NCBI GenBank assembly: GCA_017532145.1
Contig: JAFXJR010000024.1
Location: 1-45,295 of the forward strand
Origin: Lachnospiraceae bacterium
GTDB lineage: Bacteria > Bacillota > Clostridia > Lachnospirales > Lachnospiraceae
Reading direction: 5' to 3'
DNA: 45,295 bases
The notes beneath the pieces are model-generated. The model had not been told where the DNA came from. It searched no databases and saw only the letters and a program-made list of their open reading frames with translations. The translations under genes and the position numbers were made by a program. How positions within the stretch are numbered: the first letter of the stretch is position 1; every line of letters starts with the position of its first letter. Of the stretch, positions 7,684 through 18,000 are shown piece after piece.

Positions 7684-9729
7684 ATGAATTTATTGGAATG
7701 GTATCAAGAAAACCCTGGAAGCTACCATTTGATGGGAGCAGCAGGTGCGGGAAAAACTACATCTTTACAGTATATGAGTCGAGAACTATTGAAGCAGGAA
7801 TACCAACTGAAAGGGGGAGCAGTCATCGTTCCCATTTACCTTAAAATGGCAGAACTGAATACAAGGCGGATAGAAGCAGATGCTTTGTACAATTATATCG
7901 GGAGTAAGTATTTTGAAACCTGTACCCCAGAGGTATTGGACAGGATGTTTGCTGAGAGTGTAGATTATCGGTTTGTTTTATTGTTGGATGGGGCAAATGA
8001 AGTATTGAATCATACCACAAATGGGGTTCAGTCCGTGTATTCTATTCTGGAAAATGACATTCACCAGCTGTTAGCTCATCCCTGTGTAGACATTATTGTG
8101 ACGACCAGAGAAAATGGCGAGATTTTTAATGGTTCTTTTAGTGCATTGTTTCAGCGTTTGTATCTGTGTCCTCTAAATCGCTGGCAGATCCTGAGATATA
8201 TGGGAACTGAGGAGAGCAACTTTGATAACAGTCAGGAGGAAATGGTATCCAATCCTATGTTGCTTCGGATGTTTCGTCGAGTGTATAATTATGATAGAGC
8301 CAGAGCAGTCAACCTAAAGAATAAGTATCAGTTAATGAAAGAATATTTTTCTCTAGATGTAGAATTGAAGCAGGAGAAAGAACGGATTGATGATATTATC
8401 AAGGTGAGGCGGTATATTTTGGAGCAGATTTTACCTTATATGGCCTATGAAACAGAGTGTTGGCTGTTAGGGGAAGAACAGTCTGAACCTTCTTATGAGG
8501 AAGTATTGGATGGGGCTATGGAAAAAGCAGCAAAGTGTGGATATCATAAAGAAGTGATACAGAGAGTTCTTCAAATGATGGACTTGGTAGGAGAAAATCT
8601 CATTTTTTCTCATGACTTAATTCGGGAGTATCTGGCATTGGAGGAGTGGAACAGACGAGTGGCTTGTAGAGAAAAGGGAGTGGAAGACTTTTTAAAGCAG
8701 GTAATTAGTCAAATTCAGTATCAAGGTACTTCGGATTTAACCCGGCGAACCAGACATCTGGATTTGGCAGAGCTGTTTATTGGTTGTTATGAAACAGGTT
8801 TGATTGACAGACTGAAGGAAGCAGGAAGTGAATCAGAAAATGCAAGGATACTCACCCAAAGCTTGTATCAGGAGATAGCAGGAGTCTATGATGACCTAGG
8901 TAGGCAATACGGTACTCGTGCTATGGAATATGGATGGAAAGCCGTTGGATTATTGGAGGGCATGCGAATGGAGGATAATCTGGAAATGGCGGAAAAGCTG
9001 AATTTTTTATTCTACTGTACATTAAAAGGAAAAAAAGAAAGCAGTGAAGATCCATTAAAATTGTTGAATCAGGCGGAATCTTTAGTAAAAGTATATGAAA
9101 GTCAGGAGAATGATGAAAAACAGCGAGAAAGAGTTTATAGATTGCATGGAAAAATTATTTCCAATAAAGGGGCTTATTATTATTCAGAGAACTATGGCAA
9201 TGATTTGGAAGAGGCCATAAGATGGCATAAGGAGGCATTGGATTATCGAGAGAAACGGAAGTTGAAAAATGATGTGTATCAGAGCTATCGAACACTAATG
9301 TCAGATTATTGGAAGATACAGGATTATAAAACCTCCTATAATTATTATCAAAAGTTGTTGGAGGGAATGTTGTCTAATTTGGGAACAGAGGAAAAGAAGC
9401 TGACTAAACTATCAGAGTATAGAGCATTGGGATATGGAGAAGTGAGAGGCTTAGCTTCAGTTGTAGAACGAGGAATGGGGAGTGAACTTGGCTTGTTGAA
9501 ACAGTCACTGGAAGAAAAGGAAAGGGCAGAGATTGAAGAGGAGCTTTGTGCGGCTATTCCTTATGTTTTTGAAGAATTTTCTGATTCTTCCAGAAGAAGT
9601 GACAGGGATACTTTAAAATCGTTGAAAGATAAACTGGATAAACTGCAGGACTTAGCACATAGGGAGGAATTAAAGATTGTGGTACAGGATTATCTGAAAA
9701 AATGTAAAGAGATACTGGGGGAAGAATAA
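7684..9729 (+). CDS. NACHT-type STAND NTPase with C-terminal helical repeats
   Basis: The NTPase domain begins at the extreme N-terminus: Walker A GAAGAGKT at residues 18-25, Walker B FVLLLDGANEV at 97-107, sensor-like IIVTTRE around 137-143, the NPMLL motif at 190-194, and the NACHT winged-helix motif FSHDLIREYLALE at 308-320. The rest to residue 681 is helical and TPR-like (for example AIRWHKEALDYREKRKL). NACHT proteins are signal-sensing switches that oligomerise on activation and occur in bacterial antiphage and programmed-death systems. No effector domain precedes the NTPase, so an effector would have to act in trans. It is 4 bp upstream of the next gene. Start supported by AGGTAGGCGG. 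Confidence 0.85.
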   Translation: MNLLEWYQENPGSYHLMGAAGAGKTTSLQYMSRELLKQEYQLKGGAVIVPIYLKMAELNTRRIEADALYNYIGSKYFETCTPEVLDRMFAESVDYRFVLLLDGANEVLNHTTNGVQSVYSILENDIHQLLAHPCVDIIVTTRENGEIFNGSFSALFQRLYLCPLNRWQILRYMGTEESNFDNSQEEMVSNPMLLRMFRRVYNYDRARAVNLKNKYQLMKEYFSLDVELKQEKERIDDIIKVRRYILEQILPYMAYETECWLLGEEQSEPSYEEVLDGAMEKAAKCGYHKEVIQRVLQMMDLVGENLIFSHDLIREYLALEEWNRRVACREKGVEDFLKQVISQIQYQGTSDLTRRTRHLDLAELFIGCYETGLIDRLKEAGSESENARILTQSLYQEIAGVYDDLGRQYGTRAMEYGWKAVGLLEGMRMEDNLEMAEKLNFLFYCTLKGKKESSEDPLKLLNQAESLVKVYESQENDEKQRERVYRLHGKIISNKGAYYYSENYGNDLEEAIRWHKEALDYREKRKLKNDVYQSYRTLMSDYWKIQDYKTSYNYYQKLLEGMLSNLGTEEKKLTKLSEYRALGYGEVRGLASVVERGMGSELGLLKQSLEEKERAEIEEELCAAIPYVFEEFSDSSRRSDRDTLKSLKDKLDKLQDLAHREELKIVVQDYLKKCKEILGEE

Positions 9730-9733
9730 TTAG

Positions 9734-11803
9734 ATGAAGGGAAGGGAAATGCGGTATGAGCTTGGAAAGGCCATTTATACTCGGATCGGATTCCAAAAAG
9801 AAAAATGGACAGAGGATGTGGCAGATAGGCTGAAAAAAGGCTTTGAAGAAGGGAAGATATTGGAAAAGCTGGGATATTCCCCTCGGGTAGCAGTGAAAAA
9901 AAGCTGGTGTACAAGGATGAAAGAGCTACTGAAGGTCTGTGTGGATACAAAAACTGATGGATTTAAGGAAATATCCGATTATGGGGTGGAATCACATCTG
10001 GAATTAAATTATAAGGAAGATGACAAGATAGAATTGAGAGAGATACTCTTTCTGTTTTTTTATTTGATAGAATGTAAGCAGTGCGAAAACAAATACCTTG
10101 TACTATTTAAAAGGATGATAGAGGCAGCAGAGATTGCATATGAGCTGGAACGGTATGAGGATATGAATACAGCTATTCTCTATTTTGTCATTAAAAAAGA
10201 GCTTGGATTTGATAGATGGAAAGAGCTTCTTAAAGACTGGCACGAAAACGAAAAAGAGAATTGGAGTGGGAATCTGTCGATTATTCGCCAAAATAACATT
10301 ACCGATTTAACCTACAAAACAATAAATAATATGTTAAAGAATGGTGTAGAAGGTGAGATAGCTTTGTTGGAGGCAGAGAAGATACATGAGAGGAAGACGA
10401 GGCTTTCCCTACAATATATTAAGAACACAATGGAGGATGTGTTTCTCAATCCAGAATTAAATGATAAAAATAAGATAAGAGAAATCTTTGACTCGTCTAT
10501 AATTCAACATATTTTAAATGTGCAGATTCGACGACAGTGGTATTTTTTTAGGATGATTTCTACCATTGTACATAATCAGATTGAGGATATTGTAAGTTGC
10601 TTAAATGATCTTAGAAACTGTCAGGATAGACAAAGGAAGAAGGAGTATGAAAAAATGCTGTCAGATATGCTTCACTTCTTTTGGGGAGAGAAGGAGAAAG
10701 AGGAGACGGAAAGAAATGGACATCCTTTCCATATTGGTGATAAGAACTGGGGGGAAGTAGCCACTCATCTTAACTATCTGGAAAATATAAACATACAGAA
10801 TATAAAAGAGGATTTGATGAATTCCCGAATTACTGTAGGAAAGATTTGTGCTGCCTTTAATACTTATTTTGATGGAATGAAAATGGATAATGCAAGAAAA
10901 GAGTCTCCTGGTGCCATAGCAAGATTTCGTGAGAGATATCAATATTATATTCAGAGATTTAATATCGGAAGGGAGGAAACAAAAGAAGTTGAGGTGAGCC
11001 TGTGGTTAGAGGAGATGCAGGAGTTTTTGGTTCAGGAGGAAAGAGAATGCTTGTATTCTTATTTAATACCTTATGATTATAGGGATGCAGTGGAGGCGTA
11101 TTTGACTCGTCACTCTCTTCCAGATAAACTACCGGATATTTCAGACAGTCGAAGCTTAGAAGAAGACAGAGCGTTTGATGATTCAGATGGGATAACTGCA
11201 TTTTTTCAAGAGATTCTGGGATGTAGTGAGGAGCAAAAGGATAGGATTTTTAATATAGCTAAGAATGAGGGAATAAGTAAAGCAAAAGAAGAATTTTTAG
11301 CTTTGGGAAAGCCAAAGGGGCTGTCAGAAAAATTTTTAAAATATGTGTGGAAGAAGTGGGCGGATGATTTTTACCCTGTAAAACAGTATCCACGTTTTGG
11401 CGAAACTAAGATTAGAAACCTCTTCTGTAAAGACCATGAAGTAAGTAGAGAGCTACTTCTGTTGACTGTTCTATTAAAAAAGGTAATAGTAGGAGGAACA
11501 GTACAAAAGAAGTCAGCTATTATACGTATGCTGACCAATTGCCGACTTTCTCCTGAGTTTGCAGATACAGTCTTTGAAAAATATGTAGAAGCTGCTTTTG
11601 ATGATATGAATAAAGAAGATAACGGAAAGAATACTTATGAGGAAAGGTATAGGAGGCGAGCTTCCAGGATGCGGATACTGAATGAGCAGTCTTTGGAGAT
11701 GGAGCTGAGCTACCTAAAGGGAATCTATGATAAGGATGGACATTTGGTAGAGAGGGGTACTGCTGTATTTGCAGATGCTTTTTTTGGAAGGAGGATTGAA
11801 TAG
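9734..11803 (+). CDS. Unknown 689-residue protein of the NACHT cluster
   Basis: I do not recognise this protein. It is predominantly helical, charged, without signal peptide or membrane segments. The C-terminal region (from about residue 480) has short helical units (FQEILGCSEEQKDRIFNIAK, LSPEFADTVFEKYVEAAF) and a basic patch YRRRASRMR near residue 640. It starts 4 bp after the NACHT stop and ends one base before the kinase ATG, so the three genes are almost certainly one transcript. An alternative ATG at 9749 has AAGGGAAGGG in front; the first ATG at 9734 follows GGGGGAAG at a better distance. It could be an adaptor, sensor or effector of the cluster. Confidence 0.75.
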   Translation: MKGREMRYELGKAIYTRIGFQKEKWTEDVADRLKKGFEEGKILEKLGYSPRVAVKKSWCTRMKELLKVCVDTKTDGFKEISDYGVESHLELNYKEDDKIELREILFLFFYLIECKQCENKYLVLFKRMIEAAEIAYELERYEDMNTAILYFVIKKELGFDRWKELLKDWHENEKENWSGNLSIIRQNNITDLTYKTINNMLKNGVEGEIALLEAEKIHERKTRLSLQYIKNTMEDVFLNPELNDKNKIREIFDSSIIQHILNVQIRRQWYFFRMISTIVHNQIEDIVSCLNDLRNCQDRQRKKEYEKMLSDMLHFFWGEKEKEETERNGHPFHIGDKNWGEVATHLNYLENINIQNIKEDLMNSRITVGKICAAFNTYFDGMKMDNARKESPGAIARFRERYQYYIQRFNIGREETKEVEVSLWLEEMQEFLVQEERECLYSYLIPYDYRDAVEAYLTRHSLPDKLPDISDSRSLEEDRAFDDSDGITAFFQEILGCSEEQKDRIFNIAKNEGISKAKEEFLALGKPKGLSEKFLKYVWKKWADDFYPVKQYPRFGETKIRNLFCKDHEVSRELLLLTVLLKKVIVGGTVQKKSAIIRMLTNCRLSPEFADTVFEKYVEAAFDDMNKEDNGKNTYEERYRRRASRMRILNEQSLEMELSYLKGIYDKDGHLVERGTAVFADAFFGRRIE

Positions 11804-11804
11804 G

Positions 11805-13037
11805 ATGAGCAGACTGACATTAGTGGGGGAAAAGGAAGAGTTTCCAGGTGTGATGCTTTATGTAGATAAATACGGAATAGAAAAGATTTATGCTTATGCG
11901 GTAATTGGAAAGGGAGCAACTGCGATTGCATATAAGGGAGTAAGAATAAGCGGAGACCGAGAGGAGGCTTGTATCATCAAGGAATATTTTCCTGAGCTAG
12001 AGGGGGAAAATTATTGTAGTAAGTTGGTTTATACCAGAGATAAGGTAGGAAATCCAGTAAAAATCGTTGTTAAAGATGATAGAAAGACTCCAGAAGAAAA
12101 GGAGCGGCTGATTGAGGAAGAGAAGAAGCGACAGGAACAGAAGATAAAAATGGAATGTGAGATTGTTCGTCGAATGTATTTTGATGGAGAAGACAATAAT
12201 CCATATATCAAAAAGGCAGAGATTTTACCTAGGATGGAGAATAGGGGAGATACTTTGTATGTGGTATTGGATACAGCAAAGGGACAGACCTTGCATAGTT
12301 TGATAAGAGAGCAAGGAAGATTTTCTATAGAAGTTGCTGTGGATTATTTAGAGAAATTGTTGGAAATAATCCATACCCTGTTAGGAGAGAAATTTTTACA
12401 TGGAGATATTAAGCCCGAAAATATTTGGTTACAGGGAAATGTTCCTAATCAGCAGATGGTCTTATTGGATTTTGGAAGTGCCTTTGCTTATCAAGATTAT
12501 CAGGTAGAGATAAAGAAGCCGGAGGGATTGCGTGCATGGGCAGATGGACTGTTGGAGAACACAGGAATCGGAACCTATAGTGAAGGATATGAGTCGCTCC
12601 TTATCAAACAATTTGCAGATGCAAAGGAGAACTATGCAAATGAGGACGGAGATGATGAAGAGGGATGTACAAAACGAGCAGAAGCACTTTTAAAGATAAT
12701 GAATCAGCTAAATATTTCTGTAGACATTTTTAGTGCAGTACAAATGTTCTTTTATATGATAACGGGGACTATCTATACGGAAGAAGTGGTAAGAGAAGAA
12801 CTGATTCGTGAACTTAATTTATCGGAATTGGTGATCGACTATCTGTTGGAGATGATGATGAAGAATCAAGACAATTACTATACGTCGGTAGATAAGGTAA
12901 AGGAAGATTTAAGGGTATTACAGACGCTATATGTGAAAGGAGCACATCCCAAGGTATTGATTCAAAACCTGCGTCAGAGTATGCTCAAATCAATGGAAAT
13001 AGATACAGTATTATTAGGAGAAGTAAAAAAAGGTTAA
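11805..13037 (+). CDS. Serine/threonine protein kinase
   Basis: A 410-residue eukaryotic-like kinase. Motifs counted from the ATG at 11805: glycine loop IGKGATAIAY at 34-43, catalytic lysine K59 in IIKEYFP, catalytic loop HGDIKPEN with D201, K203 and N206, and DFGSAF at 222-227. All residues for phosphotransfer are present. An insertion of charged helix (residues about 92-125) lies between the lysine and the hinge. There is no transmembrane segment or PASTA repeat, so it is cytosolic and not a PrkC-type wall sensor. This start was chosen over an in-frame ATG at 11769 because GGAAGGAGG precedes it and it lies just after the upstream stop. Cluster position suggests it phosphorylates a partner in the NACHT system. 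Confidence 0.9.
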   Translation: MSRLTLVGEKEEFPGVMLYVDKYGIEKIYAYAVIGKGATAIAYKGVRISGDREEACIIKEYFPELEGENYCSKLVYTRDKVGNPVKIVVKDDRKTPEEKERLIEEEKKRQEQKIKMECEIVRRMYFDGEDNNPYIKKAEILPRMENRGDTLYVVLDTAKGQTLHSLIREQGRFSIEVAVDYLEKLLEIIHTLLGEKFLHGDIKPENIWLQGNVPNQQMVLLDFGSAFAYQDYQVEIKKPEGLRAWADGLLENTGIGTYSEGYESLLIKQFADAKENYANEDGDDEEGCTKRAEALLKIMNQLNISVDIFSAVQMFFYMITGTIYTEEVVREELIRELNLSELVIDYLLEMMMKNQDNYYTSVDKVKEDLRVLQTLYVKGAHPKVLIQNLRQSMLKSMEIDTVLLGEVKKG

Positions 13038-13092
13038 GCACAGGAATGCTATAGATAATCAGGCTGCGACAATATACTAAAGGGGTAGACGG

Positions 13093-14145
13093 ATGGAAAA
13101 GGGTACCTATATCTTTGATCATATTTTATGGAATATTATTTTATTTATGTGGGGAAAGCATCTTCTGTTTTGCTGTCTGTCTGGCTTTACCTATAGTGAG
13201 TCACTACTGATTCTTGGGCTAATCATTCTGTTAGTAACGGTGGCAGGAATTGCTATGACTTGGAAAGATAAAAAAAGCTTTCTTAATATACTTGGTCATA
13301 TTATTACTGCCTGGGGCATTTATACGGCGATAGCCTATCTGGATTTTTTTAAAACCAGACTAATTCTTATTGGCGGAATTACTCTTGTTATCACTATACT
13401 GATGATACTTCTTATTTTATTTTATAAAATGAAAAAACCAATGAAAAGGAAAAGAGTAATCAGAAGAAAGATGAGAATGGTGATTCGATGTGTACATAGA
13501 AATGTAATGATTTCTATGGTAATTTTTGTTTTTCCAATAGTAATATCTTCATTTTTCCGAGGAACAATACTCAATGCAGAAGTAGAGGCTACCAGAGTCT
13601 ATGGGGAGGAGCATAGTTTAGATGCCAATATGGAAATTATTGCTGATATTGACCCTGAAAGATGGGAAAGGTTAGATCTTCAACAGAGACTGAATGTCTG
13701 TCAAACCATTATAAATTGTGAAGCTTATTCTCTGGGACTAAGTCACGAAGTTTCAGTAGGTGTGGTAGAGATGAAAGAAGCAATTGTGGGAGGATATGAT
13801 GCTGTTCGGCATCATATTGCCATCGACATTAATCATCTAAGAAATGAACATAGCTATGAGATTTTGAATACGTTGATTCATGAAATTACCCATGCTTATC
13901 AGTATGAACAAGTACATTTATATCAGACCTTAGATGAAAAGTACCGAAATCTGGTACTATTTTCTGATGCCTCTGTATATATGAAGGAGTTTGCTAATTA
14001 CCAAAATACAGAAGATGGAGTAGAAGAATACTATAATCAGAAGGTAGAAGCAGATGCCAGAGAAGCAGCTGAAATTAAATCTACAGCATATATACAATGG
14101 ATAAATGAATATTGGGAAAAGATGCAAGATGATGAAGAGTATTAA
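13093..14145 (+). CDS. Membrane-anchored zinc metallopeptidase (HExxH)
   Basis: A 350-residue protein with about five hydrophobic segments in residues 10-155 (around 13-31, 36-55, 62-84, 91-111 and 138-154) followed by a soluble domain. That domain has a zinc-protease motif HEITH at 263-267, with downstream E319 in KVEADAREAA as a possible third ligand in gluzincin fashion. The basic stretch KKPMKRKRVIRRK (113-125) before the last segment suggests that loop is cytoplasmic, which places the peptidase domain outside the membrane. The exact family is not recognised. It follows the kinase by 55 bp, with AGGGG before the ATG, and is followed by a strong terminator, so it probably ends the operon. 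Confidence 0.75.
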   Translation: MEKGTYIFDHILWNIILFMWGKHLLFCCLSGFTYSESLLILGLIILLVTVAGIAMTWKDKKSFLNILGHIITAWGIYTAIAYLDFFKTRLILIGGITLVITILMILLILFYKMKKPMKRKRVIRRKMRMVIRCVHRNVMISMVIFVFPIVISSFFRGTILNAEVEATRVYGEEHSLDANMEIIADIDPERWERLDLQQRLNVCQTIINCEAYSLGLSHEVSVGVVEMKEAIVGGYDAVRHHIAIDINHLRNEHSYEILNTLIHEITHAYQYEQVHLYQTLDEKYRNLVLFSDASVYMKEFANYQNTEDGVEEYYNQKVEADAREAAEIKSTAYIQWINEYWEKMQDDEEY

Positions 14146-14197
14146 TTGCTTTGTGGTTATGAGTGGCTGTATTCGTTTTGGTATAATGAAAATAAAG

Positions 14198-14235
14198 AAA
14201 AAATCTCTATTATAATAAAATAATGGAGATTTTTT
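14198..14235 (+). terminator. Rho-independent terminator after the metallopeptidase gene
   Basis: The stem of about 15 bp, AAAAAATCTCTATTA (14198-14212) with TAATGGAGATTTTTT (14221-14235), has one mismatch and runs into a T tract. It probably terminates the operon from 6954 to 14145. Confidence 0.85.
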
Positions 14236-14368
14236 TGTTTGCTCAATAAGGGATGGAAATATTATTTTTGGTAGAATAAAAATACGAAACTATGGTTGAG
14301 GATAGTTTAAAATTAATAAATAGGGTACTTTGATAACAGAGGATAAAGGTCAGAAAGGAGAAATGAAA

Positions 14369-14605
14369 ATGGATAATTTATTAGATGATATTTATGAAAA
14401 GGTACTCTGTTATGAAAAAGAAATGCAGAAGGCAGAGAAGCGGTTGGAGCTGGAGGTGGAGAAATTGTTGTACCCTTATAAGGATATTTGGAATGAAGAT
14501 GATATAGGTACCATTCGAGAACTGATATATGCCTTCCAGGTGAAGGCAATAAAAGAAGGAATAAGACAAGGGATGAAATTGGGAATTGATTTATTGAGGG
14601 GATAA
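14369..14605 (+). CDS. Small helical protein of unknown function
   Basis: A 78-residue acidic/charged helical protein (MDNLLDDIYEKVL...GIRQGMKLGIDLLRG). The ATG at 14369 was chosen because AGGAG lies 8 nt upstream; a more distal in-frame ATG at 14363 is too close to it. The length and the C-terminal F-x-x-G-x-x-x-G-like helix resemble small DUF6809-type proteins of Lachnospiraceae, but I am not sure. It sits after the cluster terminator and so has its own transcript or weak read-through. Confidence 0.6.
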   Translation: MDNLLDDIYEKVLCYEKEMQKAEKRLELEVEKLLYPYKDIWNEDDIGTIRELIYAFQVKAIKEGIRQGMKLGIDLLRG

Positions 14606-15099
14606 GAGGATTTTGTATTTTTATATTCCAAAACAAAACTTATAGAAAAACGAATATATAAGTACTTGTACAAACGTATTATTTTTGATGTTATTTTATC
14701 ATATAAAATAAATATATATATATAAGCAAATTTAATGTCCATAAGGTCAAATAACAAGTGGGTATGACTGGTAAATTTTATATAGGATAGAAATAAAATG
14801 TCGTCTGACAGGCGACCATAAGAAAGAGAGATATGTTAGAAAAGGGGTGAAATAAGAAGGAGAAACTAAGGATAAGGCTGAAAGCTATAATTTGATAAGT
14901 AGGAAGGAGATGAAAAAAAGCTATGATTGTATATACAACGGGATAGGAAAGTGAGAGAGAAGGATAAATGGATAATAGATTATTTAACTCTTAAAAAAGT
15001 AAACTAATAAAAATACGATTAAAATGAATTATATAACGAAATACTAGCCAGAGGATTCGATAACCCTGTTGCTGTTCTTCGTAGAAAGGTAGATTACTT
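14606..15099. other. AT-rich intergenic region without recognised gene
   Basis: About 490 bp. Only a short hairpin GTCGTCTGACAGGCGAC (14800-14816) stands out. No riboswitch class was recognised, and no ORF with a credible ribosome site was found. The last 60 bp include the weak ribosome site GAAAGG for the vWA-SLH gene. Confidence 0.6.
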
Positions 15100-18000
15100 A
15101 TGAAAAAAATATATCAAATAATCATATCATGTTTTTTAATAGTTAATATTTTACTATCTTCAGTATCTACTGTTATGGCATCATATACTTCTCAAGATTT
15201 AGCAGTAGTAGACGGTATAGATGCAAATGCAGAGTTGGATAAAAAAATAACAGAGCAACTAGTAACAGAAATGTTTGGAGAACCATTGGGGGAAGGGATA
15301 CTCACTCAAGAGGGATATCAATATCGTGTGCCAGCAGAAGTGTTTAGTGAATTGAAAGAGAGTTTACAGGAAAGGGATAAAAAAAATTCAGAAGCAGTAA
15401 ATGAATTGCCTGATGATTATGTTGATAATAGCAATGAACAGTTACAAACGATGTTAGATGAAATGCAGGATATACCACAATTGCTTGCATCAGGTGAAGC
15501 TGCTCGTAAAGTGGAAATTGTATTTATTATTGATTCTACTGGCTCTATGGAAGAAGAGATCGCAGATGTAAAAAATAATATAGCACAATTTGCAAAATAT
15601 TTATCAGAAAAAAGAATATCGGTACGTCTTGGATTGATAGATTACGGTGATATTGTTGCAGATGGAGTAGATTCAACGGTAGTACATGATACAAGTTATT
15701 CTATTTGGATGAATGTATCTCAGTTCATTAACTCTCTATCTGATGTGTCATTAGGTAATGGAGGCGATATAAATGAAACGCCTATCGATGCTTTAGCACA
15801 TTTAACAGAAGGAACGATACCTTGGAGTTCAGATGCCTATAAGTTTGCTGTTTTGCTGACAGACGCAGGATATAAAACCGATAATACACATGGAATCAGT
15901 AATATGGAAGATATGATTCAGCGTTTATGCTGTATAGATGTTCAAGTATCTGCTATAACGCCAAAAACAGAATATACAACATACAATAAGTTAGTGAATT
16001 TGACAGGTGGTATTCAGGCTACTTTAAATGGTGAGTTTTCAGCTACTTTACTTAGTTATGCAGATGCTGTGATAGGAGGAGCTCAGCCAGTACAAGATTA
16101 TACAATACGTGTTACAGAGCAGACAACTGGAACACCTGTGAAAGGTGCAAAAATTAGTTGGAGTGATGGATTTGCTGAAAAAACAGATGCAAATGGATTA
16201 ACTGTTGTTACAACAAGGAATAATCCTATACGGTCAGTGAAGATAGTGCGTGCAGGCTATCATCCATTGGTAATAGATTCTTTGGATTTATTGAGTAAAG
16301 GCTGTATTGATGTAAAACTGAATGTAGATGAAGGCTATTTTGAATCAGGAGATACAATAGAAGGGGAAAGTCCTTCTGATACGGAAACTAATGTCCCTGT
16401 GTTGACAAAATCTATGTTCCAAAACCCTTCGTCTGGGAAAGGAAAAGTAGATGGTCCATCTATTAATGTATTTGGAAAAAGGATTAATTTATTATCAATT
16501 GAATTGAATTTAGATCTACCTTTATTTGAAAATATATCTATTGAGCATGATAAAGTAGAAAAAAAATATGAAGTCATTATTGGTGGTGAAGCTAAGTCTG
16601 ACAGTGGAAAAGATAAGGATCCTTATTGGAAAAATACTTATCAAAAATATAAATCGTTAGTAAAAATTTTTTCTCATAAATCAGATAAAGAAATATATAA
16701 TCAATTCCGAACATTGCGTAAAAATGCTAAGCTTATTAAAAAGAAAATGAATTTATTGCTTCCTATGGAAGTAGATAGTGCTGGTTACATGGAAGTAAGC
16801 TATGCATCTGGTGATCTAGCACTTGAAGGTGGAGTTGTTTTTGTAGCAGAGGCAGATGAAAAGACATTAGCAAATTCTAAGTTCCATATATATGGAGTAC
16901 CATGCTTTTTTAAGCTGGTATTTAGTATGGAAGCTAATGCTAAATTTGTGCTGGTAACAGTGGACTCAAAAGGAATAGAAACAGGGATAGGAGCATTTGG
17001 AAGAACAAGGAAGATAGGGATTCCTAAAACAAAGTTAAGTGTCACGCCTGCTTTAACAGGAACGATAAATGTAGGAGTCGATAAATTGCTTTCAGTAGGA
17101 GGAGGATTAAGGGGGGAAATAGAAGCAACTGCAGAACTTCCTTTTCAGAAATTTTCAGAGGCAGTAAATGCTAAATTAAAGGGGAGCTTTGTTATAAAAA
17201 TGCAGGCACTGGGATTTAAGGATGAGGTTGCATTAAAATTTGCAGAGAAACAAATCTATCCCTGGAATGAAGCTAAGAAAGCAGAGCCACTCGTAAAAAT
17301 CAATCAGGATAACTTTACATTGATTGAACGACCAAGAGCAAGTGCTACTCCTGTTGTATTCAGTAGTGATGATACCTGGAACTATTATAAGGCGAATACT
17401 TATGCAGATAGTGTTCCTCAACTTATAAAATTACATAATGGATACTGGCTTATGGTTTGGGTAGATGCAGTGCCAGAACGAGAAGAAAAAAATATGACAG
17501 CCTTGTACTACTCGGTAAGTCAGGATGGTCAAATATGGAGTAAAGCTGAGATGGTAGAAGATGATGGAACAGGCGATTTTGCTCCATATTTAGCGTTGGA
17601 AGAAAATGGAACTCCTATATTGGTATGGCAGGATAGTAGTCAGGTGTATGGTGATATAGAGCTAGATCTAGAAACACGCTTGAAGGACATTGATATATCT
17701 GCTGCAGCATTCGATGTAGTGACAAATACCTTTGGAAAAACAGTTACGTTAGAAAATGGGAATGAGATTGCTGAATTAGCTATCCAAGTTGTGCCAAATG
17801 AAAATGGAGCAGATATTTATTGGATAGAGAATACTGTAAACAATTTGTTGTTAGCCGAAGGCAATACTAAGATTTGTAGAAGTAGATGGGATAGCAAAGC
17901 AAGTAGTTGGAGTTCTGTTACAATAGTGGTAGATGATTTGGAAAATGTAAATAATTTTACCGCAGGAAAAATTGCTGATGAACCTTATGCAGCATATACT

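Noticed and set aside
14606-15099. Possible riboswitch or RNA leader before the vWA-SLH gene
   Set aside because: No known class (c-di-GMP I/II, TPP, SAM, preQ1, T-box) could be matched by eye; only a short hairpin is present.
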